43,944 bases of DNA from the NCBI GenBank assembly GCA_050186725.1, contig JBFWYG010000034.1, forward strand, positions 1-43,944, read 5' to 3'. This document shows, in pieces, positions 8,747 to 17,351 of the stretch; position 1 is the first letter of the stretch, and each line of letters opens with the position of its first letter. The position numbers were made by a program, and so were the translations under genes. Under the pieces are notes generated by a model. It saw only the letters and a program-made list of their open reading frames with translations. It did not search any database and had not been told where the DNA came from. The DNA is from JADJYF01 sp050186725. GTDB lineage: Bacteria > Pseudomonadota > Gammaproteobacteria > Ga0077536.

Positions 8747-11221
8747 TTACGTTCCCCGCGGCTTTGCGCGATGTGTGGCCTGCGCGGTCCACGGATCGTC
8801 GGGCCAGGGATGCTTGGGATAGCGCCCCTTCAGTTCCTTCTTAACCTCGGGATAGGTGCGTTCCCAGAAGCCCTTCAGATCCTGCGTCACTTGTATTGGC
8901 GTCTGCCGGGGTGACAAGAGGTGCAGCAGTACCGGCACGCGGCCACGCGCGATGCGCGGCGTCTCGGCGAGCCCGAACATCTCCTGCAGCTTGACCGCCA
9001 GCACCGGCGGTTCGCCGATGGCATAGGCGAGGCGCCGACGCATGCCGCTCGGCACGGTGAGCGCCTCCGGCGCGTGTTCGTCGAGCGCGCGCCGCGCAGC
9101 GTAGTCGAGCCGCTGTTCGAGGGCCTGTGCGAAAGCGTCCGCACCGATATCCGCGAGCCGCGCCTTGCCGGCGCAGAGCGGCGCGAGCCATTCTTCCTGC
9201 GTCGCCACCAAGGCCGCGTCGCTCACGTCCGGCAGCCCGAGTTCGGGACACCATGCGCGCAGGTTGGTGACGCGCGCCTGCCATTCGCGCGATTCATCGG
9301 TCCACGGCAGCGCATCCACGCCGAGCGCGGCGATGCCGGCGGCGAGCAGCGCGGCCGTCTCGTCGTCGCGCGGCACACTATGGGCGCGACGTTCGAGCAC
9401 GATGGCGGCGAAGCGCTGCTCCTCGAGGTCTTCCACCGCGCGGCTCTGCGTATTGAAGCCGCGGCTGCGCCGGCGCTCGAAGCGCCGCGGAAACTCTTTC
9501 TCGAGGAAGGCCTGATCGCAGGGCGCGGCGCGCTGCACCAGCGCATCGCGCGCGTCCTGGCGCAGTTCGGCGATGGCGAGCCAGGGCTCACCGACCAGGG
9601 TCGAGGCCGGTCCGAGCTGCGCGCCACGGCCGTTGGCGAGTACGTAGCGCCGTGGATTGTCCGGCGCCTGGCGCGCGATGCGATCCGGGTAGGCCAGCGC
9701 CAGCACATCGCCGACCGCGTGCAGCGCGGGCGTTTCGCGCGCGTCTTTCACGCCGAGTCGACCGCGCCATTGGCGCGCGGCCTGGGCGATGGCGGCGAGC
9801 GCGCCGCGGTGTACCTCGACCCCCGCGCCGCCGCCGCTGCGCTGCGCGTGCAGCGCCGCGACTCTCACGCGCAGGTCGTCGTTGCGTCGCGCCTCGCCGA
9901 ACAAAGGATCGCGGCCTTCGAGCAACGCGGCGATGTCGCAGGCGAGACCGCGCCAGGGTCCCGGGGCGCGCAGCATGGCGTTCGCGAGCCGCGGATGGGC
10001 GCCGAGCCCCAGCGTCGCCTTGCCGTGGGCGGTCAGCTGGCCGTCGTCAGCGAGCGCCTCGAGCGCGCGCAGCAGATCTTCGGCCTGGGCCAGGCTGCCG
10101 GGTGGCGGCGGATCGAGGAAGCGCAGGTCGCTCGACCCCCAGGCCTTGATCTCGAGCAGCAGGCTCGTGAGCTCCACCTGCTGGATCTCGGGACGCGTCG
10201 CCGCATCGAGCAACTGAGACTGTGGCCACAGCCGGTAGCAGCGCCCGGCCGCGACGCGTCCCGCGCGGCCCGCGCGCTGGCGCGCCGAGGATTGGGCGAT
10301 GGTCACGGTCTCGAGCCGGCTCATGCCGCTCGCCGGGTCGAAGCGCGGCTCGCGGGCGAGACCCGAGTCGACCACCGCGCGCACGCCGGGCAGGGTGACG
10401 CTGGACTCGGCGACGTTGGTTGCCAGCACGATGCGGCGCATGGCGGCGGGCTTCAACACGCGCGCCTGGGCGTCGACGTCCAGCTCGCCGTGCAGTGTCT
10501 CTACGGCCACGCCGAACTCGGCCACGAGACGCGCGCTGCGCTCAATCTCCGCCTTGCCGGGCAGGAAGCACAGCACGTCGCCGTCGGTCTCGGCGAGCGC
10601 GGTCTCCACCGCGCGCCTGAACTGCAGTTCCGGTGTCTCGCGGGGGCCTAAGGGGCGGTAGGACACCTCGACCGGAAAGCTGCGCCCTTCGGAGCTCACG
10701 CGCGGCGCATCGAGATAGGCGGCCAGCCGTTCGCCGTCCAAGGTCGCCGACATCACGACCAGGCGGAGATCGGGCCGCACCCCGGCCTGTACTTCCAGGC
10801 ACATCGCGAGCCCCAGGTCGCTGGCGAGATTGCGTTCGTGGAACTCGTCGAACAGCACCGCCGACACGCCGTCCAGCAGCGGGTCGTCCTGCAGCATGCG
10901 CGTGAGGATGCCCTCGGTCACGATCTCGATGCGGGTGCGCGCCGAGACCTTGCGCTCGAAGCGGATGCGATAGCCGACCGTCTCGCCGACCGCTTCATTG
11001 AGCGCCGTCGCCATGAAACCGGCCGCGGCGCGCGCCGCGATGCGCCGCGGTTCGAGCATCAGCACGCGGCCGGTACACCAGGGCTGGCCGAGCAGCGCGA
11101 GCGGCACGCGGGTGGTCTTGCCGGCGCCCGGCGGCGCTTCGAGCGCCAGGCGCGGATGGGCGGCGAGCGACGCGAGCAGCGCGGGCAGGACCGCGTCGAT
11201 GGGCAGGCTGGCGGTGGGCAT
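8747..11221 (-). CDS. hrpB: ATP-dependent RNA helicase HrpB
   Basis: An 824-residue DEAH-box helicase matching HrpB over its full usual length. Walker A APPGAGKTT lies at residues 29-37, the DEFH Walker B box at 125-128, the SAT motif at 158-160 and motif VI QRAGRAGR at 315-322. The helicase-associated domain follows, then the HrpB-specific C-terminal domain (PRIARGRVPVLLHLLSP, ending KGRYPKHPWPDDP). HrpB is conserved in proteobacteria as a putative RNA or RNP-remodelling helicase; its cellular target is poorly defined. The ATG at 11221 begins directly at the family N terminus. It lies 117 bp downstream of leuA on the same strand, separated by a strong hairpin. Confidence 0.96.
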   Translation of the reverse strand: MPTASLPIDAVLPALLASLAAHPRLALEAPPGAGKTTRVPLALLGQPWCTGRVLMLEPRRIAARAAAGFMATALNEAVGETVGYRIRFERKVSARTRIEIVTEGILTRMLQDDPLLDGVSAVLFDEFHERNLASDLGLAMCLEVQAGVRPDLRLVVMSATLDGERLAAYLDAPRVSSEGRSFPVEVSYRPLGPRETPELQFRRAVETALAETDGDVLCFLPGKAEIERSARLVAEFGVAVETLHGELDVDAQARVLKPAAMRRIVLATNVAESSVTLPGVRAVVDSGLAREPRFDPASGMSRLETVTIAQSSARQRAGRAGRVAAGRCYRLWPQSQLLDAATRPEIQQVELTSLLLEIKAWGSSDLRFLDPPPPGSLAQAEDLLRALEALADDGQLTAHGKATLGLGAHPRLANAMLRAPGPWRGLACDIAALLEGRDPLFGEARRNDDLRVRVAALHAQRSGGGAGVEVHRGALAAIAQAARQWRGRLGVKDARETPALHAVGDVLALAYPDRIARQAPDNPRRYVLANGRGAQLGPASTLVGEPWLAIAELRQDARDALVQRAAPCDQAFLEKEFPRRFERRRSRGFNTQSRAVEDLEEQRFAAIVLERRAHSVPRDDETAALLAAGIAALGVDALPWTDESREWQARVTNLRAWCPELGLPDVSDAALVATQEEWLAPLCAGKARLADIGADAFAQALEQRLDYAARRALDEHAPEALTVPSGMRRRLAYAIGEPPVLAVKLQEMFGLAETPRIARGRVPVLLHLLSPRQTPIQVTQDLKGFWERTYPEVKKELKGRYPKHPWPDDPWTAQATHRAKPRGT

Positions 11222-11288
11222 GGCGCGGCGTGGGGCGGTGAGGGCCGCATTCTGGAGGTGTCCGCGACCACTTGCCAGTCGCGGCGGT

Positions 11289-11321
11289 CAAGGCGACGGC
11301 GTGAGACGCGCCGTCGCCTTG
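11289..11321 (-). terminator. 13-bp perfect hairpin after leuA
   Basis: CAAGGCGACGGCG (11289-11301) pairs perfectly with CGCCGTCGCCTTG (11309-11321) around a 7-nt loop. It starts 18 bases after the leuA stop codon. No U-run follows in the leuA direction, so it may be an mRNA-stabilising 3' end or a Rho-dependent stop site more than a classical intrinsic terminator. Confidence 0.55.
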
Positions 11322-11338
11322 AAGCGCTGGGTCAGTGC

Positions 11339-13018
11339 TTACGCGGCGACGCCGGGCGCCAGCCGCGCGCGCTGATTGACCGCACCCAGGATGGCGCGCA
11401 GCGAAGCCTCGACGATGTCGCTGCTGCGGCCCACGCCGCAGTAGCGGTTGCCGTCCAGGTTCAACTGCACGTAGGCCACGGCCTCGGCGTGCGCGCCGCC
11501 GGCGCTCGACAAGGTGTGCTCGTTGTACTCGACCAGCACCAGCTTCTTGCCGGTGTGGCGCTCGAGCGCGTCGACGAAGGCGCCGACCACGCCGCTCGCG
11601 TGACCTTCGAGCTTGACCGTGCGGTGACCGTCACGCAGCGTCGCGGTGAGACGGTCGGCGCCCTGGTCGCGGGTCGCCTGGTAGCCCTGCAGTTCATAGG
11701 GCTCGGCGTTGCGCACGTAGTGGTCCTCGAAGAGCTCGACGATCTTCTCCGGCGCGACTTCTGTCTCGCTGTCCTCGGCGTACTTCTGCACCACGCTGCT
11801 GAAGTCGATCTGCAGCCAGCGCGGCAGCTGGTAGCCCTGCGCCTGTTCGAGCACGTAGGCCACGCCGCCCTTGCCCGACTGGCTGTTGATGCGGATGACC
11901 TCCTGGTAGCTGCGGCCGAGATCGGCCGGGTCCACCGGCAGGTAGGCCACGTCCCAGGCGTCGCGGCCCGGGCGCTTGGCGAGGCACTTCTTGATCGCGT
12001 CCTGGTGGCTGCCGGAGAACGCGGTGAAAACGAGTTCGCCCGCCCACGGATGGCGCGGGTGCACGGGGAGCTGGGTACATTCCTTCACCGTGCGGATGAT
12101 CTCCTCCATGCGCGAGAAATCGAGCTTGGGATCGATGCCCTGGGTGTAGAGATTCATGCCCATGGTCACGATGTCCATGTTGCCCGTGCGCTCGCCGTTG
12201 CCGAGCAGGGTGCCTTCCACGCGCTGCGCGCCGGCCATGGTGGCGAGTTCCGCGGCCGCGACCGCGCAGCCACGGTCGTTATGCGTGTGCAGGCTGATGA
12301 TCACCGCATCGCGGCGCGCGATGTGACGGCACATCCACTCGATCTGATCGGCGTAGATATTGGGCGTCGCCATCTCCACGGTGGACGGCAGGTTGATGAT
12401 GCAGGGCTTCTCCGGCGTCGGCTGCCAGATGGCGGTGACGGCGTTGCACACCTCGACCGCGTACTCGAGCTCGGTGCCGGTGAAGCTCTCGGGCGAGTAC
12501 TGGAAGGTCCAGTCGGTCGCCGGGTAGCGCGCGGCATAGGCCTTGACCCATTCCGCGCCCTGGGTCGCGATGGCCTTCACGCCCGCGCGGTCCAACTCGA
12601 ACACGTCGTTCCGCTGGGTGGTCGAGGTCGAGTTGTAGAGGTGCACGATGGCGCGCTTGGCGCCGGCGAGCGCCTCGAAGGACTTCGCGATCAGCTCCTC
12701 GCGCGACTGGGTGAGCACCTGCACGGTGACGTCATCCGGGATCATGCGGTTGTCGATCAAGTGCCGGACGAAGTCGAAGTCGGGCTTGGAGGCGGCCGGG
12801 AAGCCGATCTCGATTTCCTTGAAGCCGACCTTCACCAGCAACTGGAACAGCTGCAGCTTCTGCGCCACGTTCATCGGCTCGATCAGCGCCTGGTTGCCGT
12901 CGCGGAGATCCACGCTGCACCAGCGGGGCGCGGCGGTCAGAACCTGGTCGGGCCAGGTGCGATCCTTGAGACCGATCTGGGGATAGGGGCGGTACTTGGT
13001 GAAATCGAAGCTGCTCAT
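11339..13018 (-). CDS. leuA: 2-isopropylmalate synthase, long (fungal/actinobacterial-like) form
   Basis: This enzyme condenses acetyl-CoA with 2-ketoisovalerate, the first committed step of leucine synthesis. The 559-residue protein is of the longer LeuA type, whose N terminus (FTKYRPYPQIGLKDRTWPD) and catalytic motif DLRDGNQALIEPM (37-49) differ from the short E. coli form. The TIM barrel includes the HTHNDRG metal site and GNGERTGN; the C-terminal LeuA regulatory domain, which binds leucine for feedback inhibition, contains the GGAHAEAVAYVQLNLDG segment. The open frame extends upstream, but homology begins at the ATG at 13018. The gene is divergent from an Lrp/AsnC-family regulator, which fits leucine-responsive control. 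Confidence 0.96.
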   Translation of the reverse strand: MSSFDFTKYRPYPQIGLKDRTWPDQVLTAAPRWCSVDLRDGNQALIEPMNVAQKLQLFQLLVKVGFKEIEIGFPAASKPDFDFVRHLIDNRMIPDDVTVQVLTQSREELIAKSFEALAGAKRAIVHLYNSTSTTQRNDVFELDRAGVKAIATQGAEWVKAYAARYPATDWTFQYSPESFTGTELEYAVEVCNAVTAIWQPTPEKPCIINLPSTVEMATPNIYADQIEWMCRHIARRDAVIISLHTHNDRGCAVAAAELATMAGAQRVEGTLLGNGERTGNMDIVTMGMNLYTQGIDPKLDFSRMEEIIRTVKECTQLPVHPRHPWAGELVFTAFSGSHQDAIKKCLAKRPGRDAWDVAYLPVDPADLGRSYQEVIRINSQSGKGGVAYVLEQAQGYQLPRWLQIDFSSVVQKYAEDSETEVAPEKIVELFEDHYVRNAEPYELQGYQATRDQGADRLTATLRDGHRTVKLEGHASGVVGAFVDALERHTGKKLVLVEYNEHTLSSAGGAHAEAVAYVQLNLDGNRYCGVGRSSDIVEASLRAILGAVNQRARLAPGVAA

Positions 13019-13108
13019 GGGACTGTCCTCGAGCGCCGTTCGTGGCGGCGGGCTGGTTGGGAGTGCGACGGTCCTGGCCGGGTAGGCGAGGGGCCGCGTG
13101 CGGAACGC

Positions 13109-13114
13109 AGTATA
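13109..13114 (-). promoter_or_regulatory. Possible -10 box for leuA in the leuA/lrp divergent region
   Basis: TATACT on the minus strand lies about 90 bp upstream of the leuA ATG. I see no convincing -35 hexamer. The rest of the 240-bp divergent region is locally AT-richer near 13130-13220 and could hold regulator sites, but I could not identify a clear Lrp consensus. Confidence 0.3.
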
Positions 13115-13258
13115 GCCAGGGAGCGTTAGCGAAAGATTGCGAAAACGCCAGCCGAACCGGCCATGTTTGCAATGATCGGCTAACCGAGGCATGGTTCTTT
13201 AGAGAAACCCGCCATTTCTGTTGGTTCGCCCCTTGCCCGCCTGCCCACGGAGGCCGCC

Positions 13259-13771
13259 ATGAAGCTCGACCGCATCGACAAGCGCATCCTGACCGAGATG
13301 CAGGCCAACGGCCGCATCAGCAACCTCGAACTGGCGGAGAAGGTGGGGCTCTCACCCACCCCCTGCTCGCGTCGCGTGCGGCAGCTTGAGGAGGCGGGCA
13401 TCATCGAGCGGCACGTGACGCTGCTGAACCAGGCCAGGCTGGGCCTGACCATCACCGCCATGATCAGCATCACCATGGACCGGCACACGCCGGAGCGCTT
13501 CGCCGCCTTCGAGCGCCAGGTGCGGGAGTTTCCCGAGGTGATCGAATGCTCGATCGTGACCGGCCAGTCGGCCGACTACCTGCTGAAGGCCGTGCTGCCG
13601 GACATGACGTATTACGAGGAATTCCTGCTGGGCCGACTGACCCGCATCGAGGGGGTCACGGGCGTGCACTCGAGCTTCGTGCTGCGCCGGGTGATCGCCA
13701 AGACCGAGCTGCCGCTCGATCACATCGACCAGGCGCGTCGCCAGGGCGGCGGCACCCGGCCTCGACGCTGA
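13259..13771 (+). CDS. Lrp/AsnC family transcriptional regulator
   Basis: A 170-residue regulator with an N-terminal winged helix-turn-helix (MKLDRIDKRILTEMQ, then LELAEKVGLSPTPCSRRVRQL at 23-43) and a C-terminal RAM effector-binding domain from about residue 63 to 145. Lrp/AsnC proteins bind amino acids and control amino-acid metabolism. GGAGG at 13249-13253 precedes the ATG. Divergence from leuA suggests it senses leucine or a related amino acid and acts on the shared intergenic region, and perhaps on itself. The last 20 residues are basic and poorly conserved. Confidence 0.9.
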   Translation: MKLDRIDKRILTEMQANGRISNLELAEKVGLSPTPCSRRVRQLEEAGIIERHVTLLNQARLGLTITAMISITMDRHTPERFAAFERQVREFPEVIECSIVTGQSADYLLKAVLPDMTYYEEFLLGRLTRIEGVTGVHSSFVLRRVIAKTELPLDHIDQARRQGGGTRPRR

Positions 13772-13778
13772 GGGCGCG

Positions 13779-13795
13779 GGCCGCCGTGGGCGGCC
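13779..13795. terminator. Bidirectional hairpin between convergent lrp-like and pstS-like genes
   Basis: GGCCGCC and GGCGGCC form a perfect 7-bp stem with a GTG loop in the 28-bp gap between two convergent stop codons. There is no T-run on either side, so termination efficiency is uncertain. Confidence 0.5.
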
Positions 13796-13799
13796 TGGC

Positions 13800-14765
13800 T
13801 CAGTCGCCGAGCACCGTGCCGAGCTGCTTCTCGGCGACCTTGGCCGGCACCTTGATGTAGCCGTCCTTGACCACGATGCCCTGGCCCTCGGCCGACAGCA
13901 CCATGCGCAGGAAGGCGCGCTCGAGCGGGGCCACCGGCTTGTTGGGCGCCTTGTTCACGTAGATGTAGAGGAAGCGGCTGAGCGGATACTTGCCGGACAG
14001 GGCGTTTTCCTCGGTCGGCTCGACGTAGACATCACCCTTGCCCGCCAGCGGCACGCCCCGAACCCCGGAAGTGCGGTAGCCGATGCCGGAATAACCGATG
14101 CCGTTCAGCGACTTGGTCACGCCCTGCACGACCGATGCGGAGCCCGGCTGCTCGTTGACGTTGTTCTTGAAGTCGCCCTTGCAGAGCGCGTGTTCCTTGA
14201 AATAGCCGTAGGTGCCGGACACCGAGTTGCGACCGTAGAGCTGGATGGTGCGGCTCGCCCATTCGCCGGGCAGGCCGAGATCGCCCCACTTGGTGATGTC
14301 GCTCGGATGGCCGCACATGCGCGTGGCGGAGAAGATCGCGTCCACTTCCTCGATCTTCATGCCCTTGATCGGGTTGTCCTTGTGCACGTAGAGCGCGAGC
14401 GCGTCGACCGCCACCGGCACGGCGGTCGGCTTGTAGCCGTACTTGGCCTCGAAGGCGTCGATCTCGTTGGATTTCATGAGCCGGCTCATCGGGCCGAGGT
14501 TGGAGGTGCCCTCGGTCAGCGCCGGCGGCGCGGTGGCCGAGCCGGCGGCCTGGATCTGGATGTTGACGCTGGGGTAGAAGCGCTTGAATTGCTCGGCCCA
14601 CAGGGTCATGAGATTGGCGAGGGTGTCGGAGCCGACGCTGGTGACGTTGCCCGAGACACCGGACTCGGTCTGGTAGGGCTTGAGCGCGGCGTCCTCGGCA
14701 TGGACGGAGCCCGCCAGCCCGCTGGCGACGAGCAGAGCGAGGGCGATGAGGGAGGCTTTGGACAC
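13800..14765 (-). CDS. Phosphate ABC transporter substrate-binding protein, PstS-like
   Basis: A 321-residue periplasmic binding protein of the PBP-like domain family that includes PstS. The GTG at 14765 is preceded by GGAG at a good distance and opens a signal peptide cleaved after SVHA (residue 23). An upstream ATG at 14810 would only add a long polar leader. The mature protein shows the PstS hallmarks SVGSDTLANLM and a Ser/Thr-rich anion-binding segment GRNSVSGTYGYF. It has no adjacent pstCAB permease genes, so it is either an orphan binding protein or a sensor. It is convergent with the Lrp-like gene and followed upstream by a diguanylate cyclase on the same strand. Confidence 0.85.
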   Translation of the reverse strand: MSKASLIALALLVASGLAGSVHAEDAALKPYQTESGVSGNVTSVGSDTLANLMTLWAEQFKRFYPSVNIQIQAAGSATAPPALTEGTSNLGPMSRLMKSNEIDAFEAKYGYKPTAVPVAVDALALYVHKDNPIKGMKIEEVDAIFSATRMCGHPSDITKWGDLGLPGEWASRTIQLYGRNSVSGTYGYFKEHALCKGDFKNNVNEQPGSASVVQGVTKSLNGIGYSGIGYRTSGVRGVPLAGKGDVYVEPTEENALSGKYPLSRFLYIYVNKAPNKPVAPLERAFLRMVLSAEGQGIVVKDGYIKVPAKVAEKQLGTVLGD

Positions 14766-14878
14766 GGGCTGACTCCGCTGGCGGTAAACTCGCGCGGAGT
14801 ATGTGATCATTTTGTGACGATTTGGTGACGGCACCGCCCGACTCCGGTCGCGGACCGACCGCGGCGCAGAGTCGCGTG

Positions 14879-16465
14879 TCAGGCGAGCTCGGTGGGCGCG
14901 TTGCCGTCCAGGTCGGACTCGGTCTTGACCTGGTTGCGACCGCCCTGCTTGGCGGTGTACATCGCCCGGTCGGCGCGCTCGAACACGCTGTCGATGTTGT
15001 CGTTGGCACGGAACTGGCCGACACCGCAGGACATGGTCACCTTGACCGGCGTGTCCTTGTGCCGGAACGGGCAATCCTCGATGTGCCGGCGCAGCTTCTC
15101 CAGCATGGTGCGCGCGTCGTCGACCGAGGTCTCGGGCAGCAGCAGCACGAACTCCTCGCCGCCGTAGCGGCACAGGACGTCGGACTCGCGAATGACCTCC
15201 TTCAGCTTGGAAGCTACCGTCGCCAGCACCTTGTCGCCGGCCGCGTGGCCGTAGCGGTCGTTGATTTCCTTGAACAGGTCGAGGTCGATGACGGCCAGGC
15301 TCAGCGCCCCGCCATAGCGCTTCCAGCGCGCGAAATGCTTGGTCACCATCTCGGTATAACCGGCGCGGTTGAGGATGCCGGTCAGGGGGTCGATCAGCAC
15401 GCGCGCGTGCTGGACCTCGAGATCCTCGCGCAGATGCATGGCCTGCTGCTCGAGATCCTTCAGGCGCGAGGTCATGCGCTCGAGGGCCTCGCCAGCCTCG
15501 CTCGCGCGCTGCGTCTGCGTGGCGACGAACTGCTTCAAGCCGTGATCGATGACCTCCAGGCGATCCTCGATCAGGTCCCGCAGGTCGTCGAGGCTCTGCG
15601 CCTCGCGCGCGCTCTCGCGCAGCGCTTCGAGGTCGCCGCCCACCACGTCCGAGAGCTGCAAGGCGTCCGCCGCGCTGTCGGCATAGGTCTCCCGCGAACG
15701 CAGCATGGCCTGCTCGAACTCCTGCAGGCGCCGCGCCGTGGCGCGCAGGAACTCCCCGAGGCGGTTCAGTTCGGCCTGCAGTTCGTCGCGCATGCGCATG
15801 ACCAGGGCCGACAGGCCGGCGGCGCAGGGCCGCAGGTCCTCCGGGCGCGAGAGCGCTTCGACCGTACGCCGCAGCTGGCCGGCGTCGGTGGCGAGGTTGC
15901 GCGACACGGGCAGGCGATCGACCAGGTCCAGGAGCGCCTGGCGGGCGAATTCCGGATAGCGTTCGCCGGCGGTGGCGTGGGCGAGCGTCTCGGACAGCAG
16001 CGCGGCCGAGCGCTCGACGTCCTCCAGCACTTCGGCGGTGGCGTTACGCGCGGCGATTCGCCGCCGCAGCCGCTCCACCTCGGCGACCAGCGCGGCCGGC
16101 GTCTCCAGGTGTTCGAAAAAGTGGTCCAGCAGGTTGGGCGCGTCTGGTACCGGCAGCGCCGCGACCTGCGCCACGCCCGCGCCGGGCGGCGCGACGTCCA
16201 GGTCCAGGGACACGATGGTGTTGACGATTTCGTCGATCAGCCGCTGCAGCATCTCGTCGCGCCGACCGGCGCGCAGCAGGCCGCCGAGGTCTTTCAGCTT
16301 GCCGTCGAGGTCGGCATTGCGGCCGTGATACGCCAGCGCCAGGCGCAGGATGCCCCGCTGCAGCCGTGAAATGGTCTCGGCCGAAGCGCGCTCGAAACCA
16401 CTGTCGCGTTTCGATGGAGGAGACTTCGGCGATTTGAGTGAACCGTTCAAGGGCGCGACCGGCAT
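14879..16465 (-). CDS. Diguanylate cyclase (GGDEF domain)
   Basis: This enzyme makes the second messenger cyclic di-GMP from two GTP. The C-terminal GGDEF domain (about residues 365-520 of 528) has an intact active-site GGEEF at 435-439 and an RESD inhibitory I-site at 426-429, exactly five residues upstream, so the enzyme should be active and product-inhibited. The N-terminal 350 residues are largely helical, with probable coiled coil leading into the DPLTGILNR start of the GGDEF domain; no known sensor domain or membrane segment is visible. I chose the ATG at 16465; a GTG at 16516 would add 17 residues. The input signal is unknown. Confidence 0.9.
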   Translation of the reverse strand: MPVAPLNGSLKSPKSPPSKRDSGFERASAETISRLQRGILRLALAYHGRNADLDGKLKDLGGLLRAGRRDEMLQRLIDEIVNTIVSLDLDVAPPGAGVAQVAALPVPDAPNLLDHFFEHLETPAALVAEVERLRRRIAARNATAEVLEDVERSAALLSETLAHATAGERYPEFARQALLDLVDRLPVSRNLATDAGQLRRTVEALSRPEDLRPCAAGLSALVMRMRDELQAELNRLGEFLRATARRLQEFEQAMLRSRETYADSAADALQLSDVVGGDLEALRESAREAQSLDDLRDLIEDRLEVIDHGLKQFVATQTQRASEAGEALERMTSRLKDLEQQAMHLREDLEVQHARVLIDPLTGILNRAGYTEMVTKHFARWKRYGGALSLAVIDLDLFKEINDRYGHAAGDKVLATVASKLKEVIRESDVLCRYGGEEFVLLLPETSVDDARTMLEKLRRHIEDCPFRHKDTPVKVTMSCGVGQFRANDNIDSVFERADRAMYTAKQGGRNQVKTESDLDGNAPTELA

Positions 16466-16591
16466 TGCTCTAGTGACTTCGTGTCTGACGATCACGCCGT
16501 TCGCGAAAGGGCGCACGCGGAGCCGCGTGCACGATGCGTGGACAGCGCACCAGGGCGGTCCGCTCTCACTCGAGGTGAAGATGCTGGCCAG

Positions 16592-16614
16592 CCCGCGGCC
16601 GCATGCGCCGCGGG
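16592..16614 (-). terminator. Hairpin downstream of dsbA
   Basis: CCCGCGG and CCGCGGG (16592-16598 and 16608-16614) form a 7-bp stem about 30 bases beyond the dsbA stop. The flanking 180-bp gap up to the cyclase start also holds GCACGCGG/CCGCGTGC at 16513-16530. Neither has a U-tract. Confidence 0.4.
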
Positions 16615-16644
16615 TGTGGGAAGGCGCGCCGGGCAGCGCGCTTT

Positions 16645-17274
16645 CTACCGCTTGTGCTCCTTATCGGCCAACGTTTCGACCACCTTTAGGAGGGTGGCAT
16701 AGTCGCCGGCTTCCTGGCCGCTGGTGCGGTACTTGCCGTTGACGATCACCGCCGGCACGCCGGTGATGCCGTACTGGCGGGTGAGGGCGATGGCGTGGCG
16801 CGCCTTGGTGTCCACGTCGAAGGACTCATAGGCCTTCTTGAACTCCGCTTCCGGAACGCCCTGGTCGGCGAAGAAGCCCTGCACTTCCTCCAAGGAGAAC
16901 ACCTTGCGACCCTCGCGGTGGATGGCCTCGAACAGGAGCGGATGAATCTTGTCCAGCACGCCGAGCTGCTGTGCCGCGTAGTAGGCCCGCGCGTGGATCT
17001 CCCAGTTGTGGGCGAACACCGCCGGCACGCGCACGAACTCGACGTAGTCGGGCTTGTTCGCCAGCCATTCCTTGAGCTGCGGCTCGAAGGCGTAGCAGTG
17101 CGGACAGCCATACCAGAACAGTTCGACCACCTCGACCTTGTCCGCGGCGACGCTGGTCGGCACCGCTGGCTTGATCTCCTGGTAGTGCTTGCCCGCGACG
17201 ACGTCCTCGGCGTGGGTCGGCAGCACGACGGCCAGCAGCAGCAGCGCGGAAAACAGCAGGCGATGAATCTTCAT
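16645..17274 (-). CDS. dsbA: Thiol:disulfide interchange protein DsbA
   Basis: A 209-residue periplasmic oxidoreductase that introduces disulfide bonds into exported proteins. The signal peptide is cleaved after THA (residue 22). The active site CPHC is at 57-60 within FWYGCPHCYAFEP, and the cis-proline loop TGVPAV places Pro174 opposite it. Length is normal. The gene follows cytochrome c4 on the same strand, as in Pseudomonas and other gammaproteobacteria, where the engB/cc4/dsbA neighbourhood is conserved. The ATG at 17274 gives the best signal peptide. The intercistronic gap contains two competing hairpins, so dsbA may be partly uncoupled from cc4 transcription. Confidence 0.95.
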   Translation of the reverse strand: MKIHRLLFSALLLLAVVLPTHAEDVVAGKHYQEIKPAVPTSVAADKVEVVELFWYGCPHCYAFEPQLKEWLANKPDYVEFVRVPAVFAHNWEIHARAYYAAQQLGVLDKIHPLLFEAIHREGRKVFSLEEVQGFFADQGVPEAEFKKAYESFDVDTKARHAIALTRQYGITGVPAVIVNGKYRTSGQEAGDYATLLKVVETLADKEHKR

Positions 17275-17306
17275 GATGGTGTTATCCCGAAGCGTTGCCG
17301 TGCGCG

Positions 17307-17341
17307 AGGCGCCGCGGTCCGCGGCGCCTGGGCCGCGGACC
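17307..17341 (-). promoter_or_regulatory. Two mutually exclusive hairpins between cytochrome c4 and dsbA
   Basis: Arms 17307-17317 and 17319-17329 form an 11-bp inverted repeat around a single T. Arms 17316-17324 and 17333-17341 form a perfect 9-bp stem with an 8-nt loop. They share bases, so only one can form at a time. There is no U-run, so this may be a processing or pausing element in the 77-bp intercistronic gap. Confidence 0.5.
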
Positions 17342-17351
17342 GTGGTGACGC

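Noticed and set aside
13019..13258. Leucine leader peptide/attenuator before leuA
   Set aside because: I found no short frame rich in Leu codons followed by alternative hairpins and a U-run in this region.
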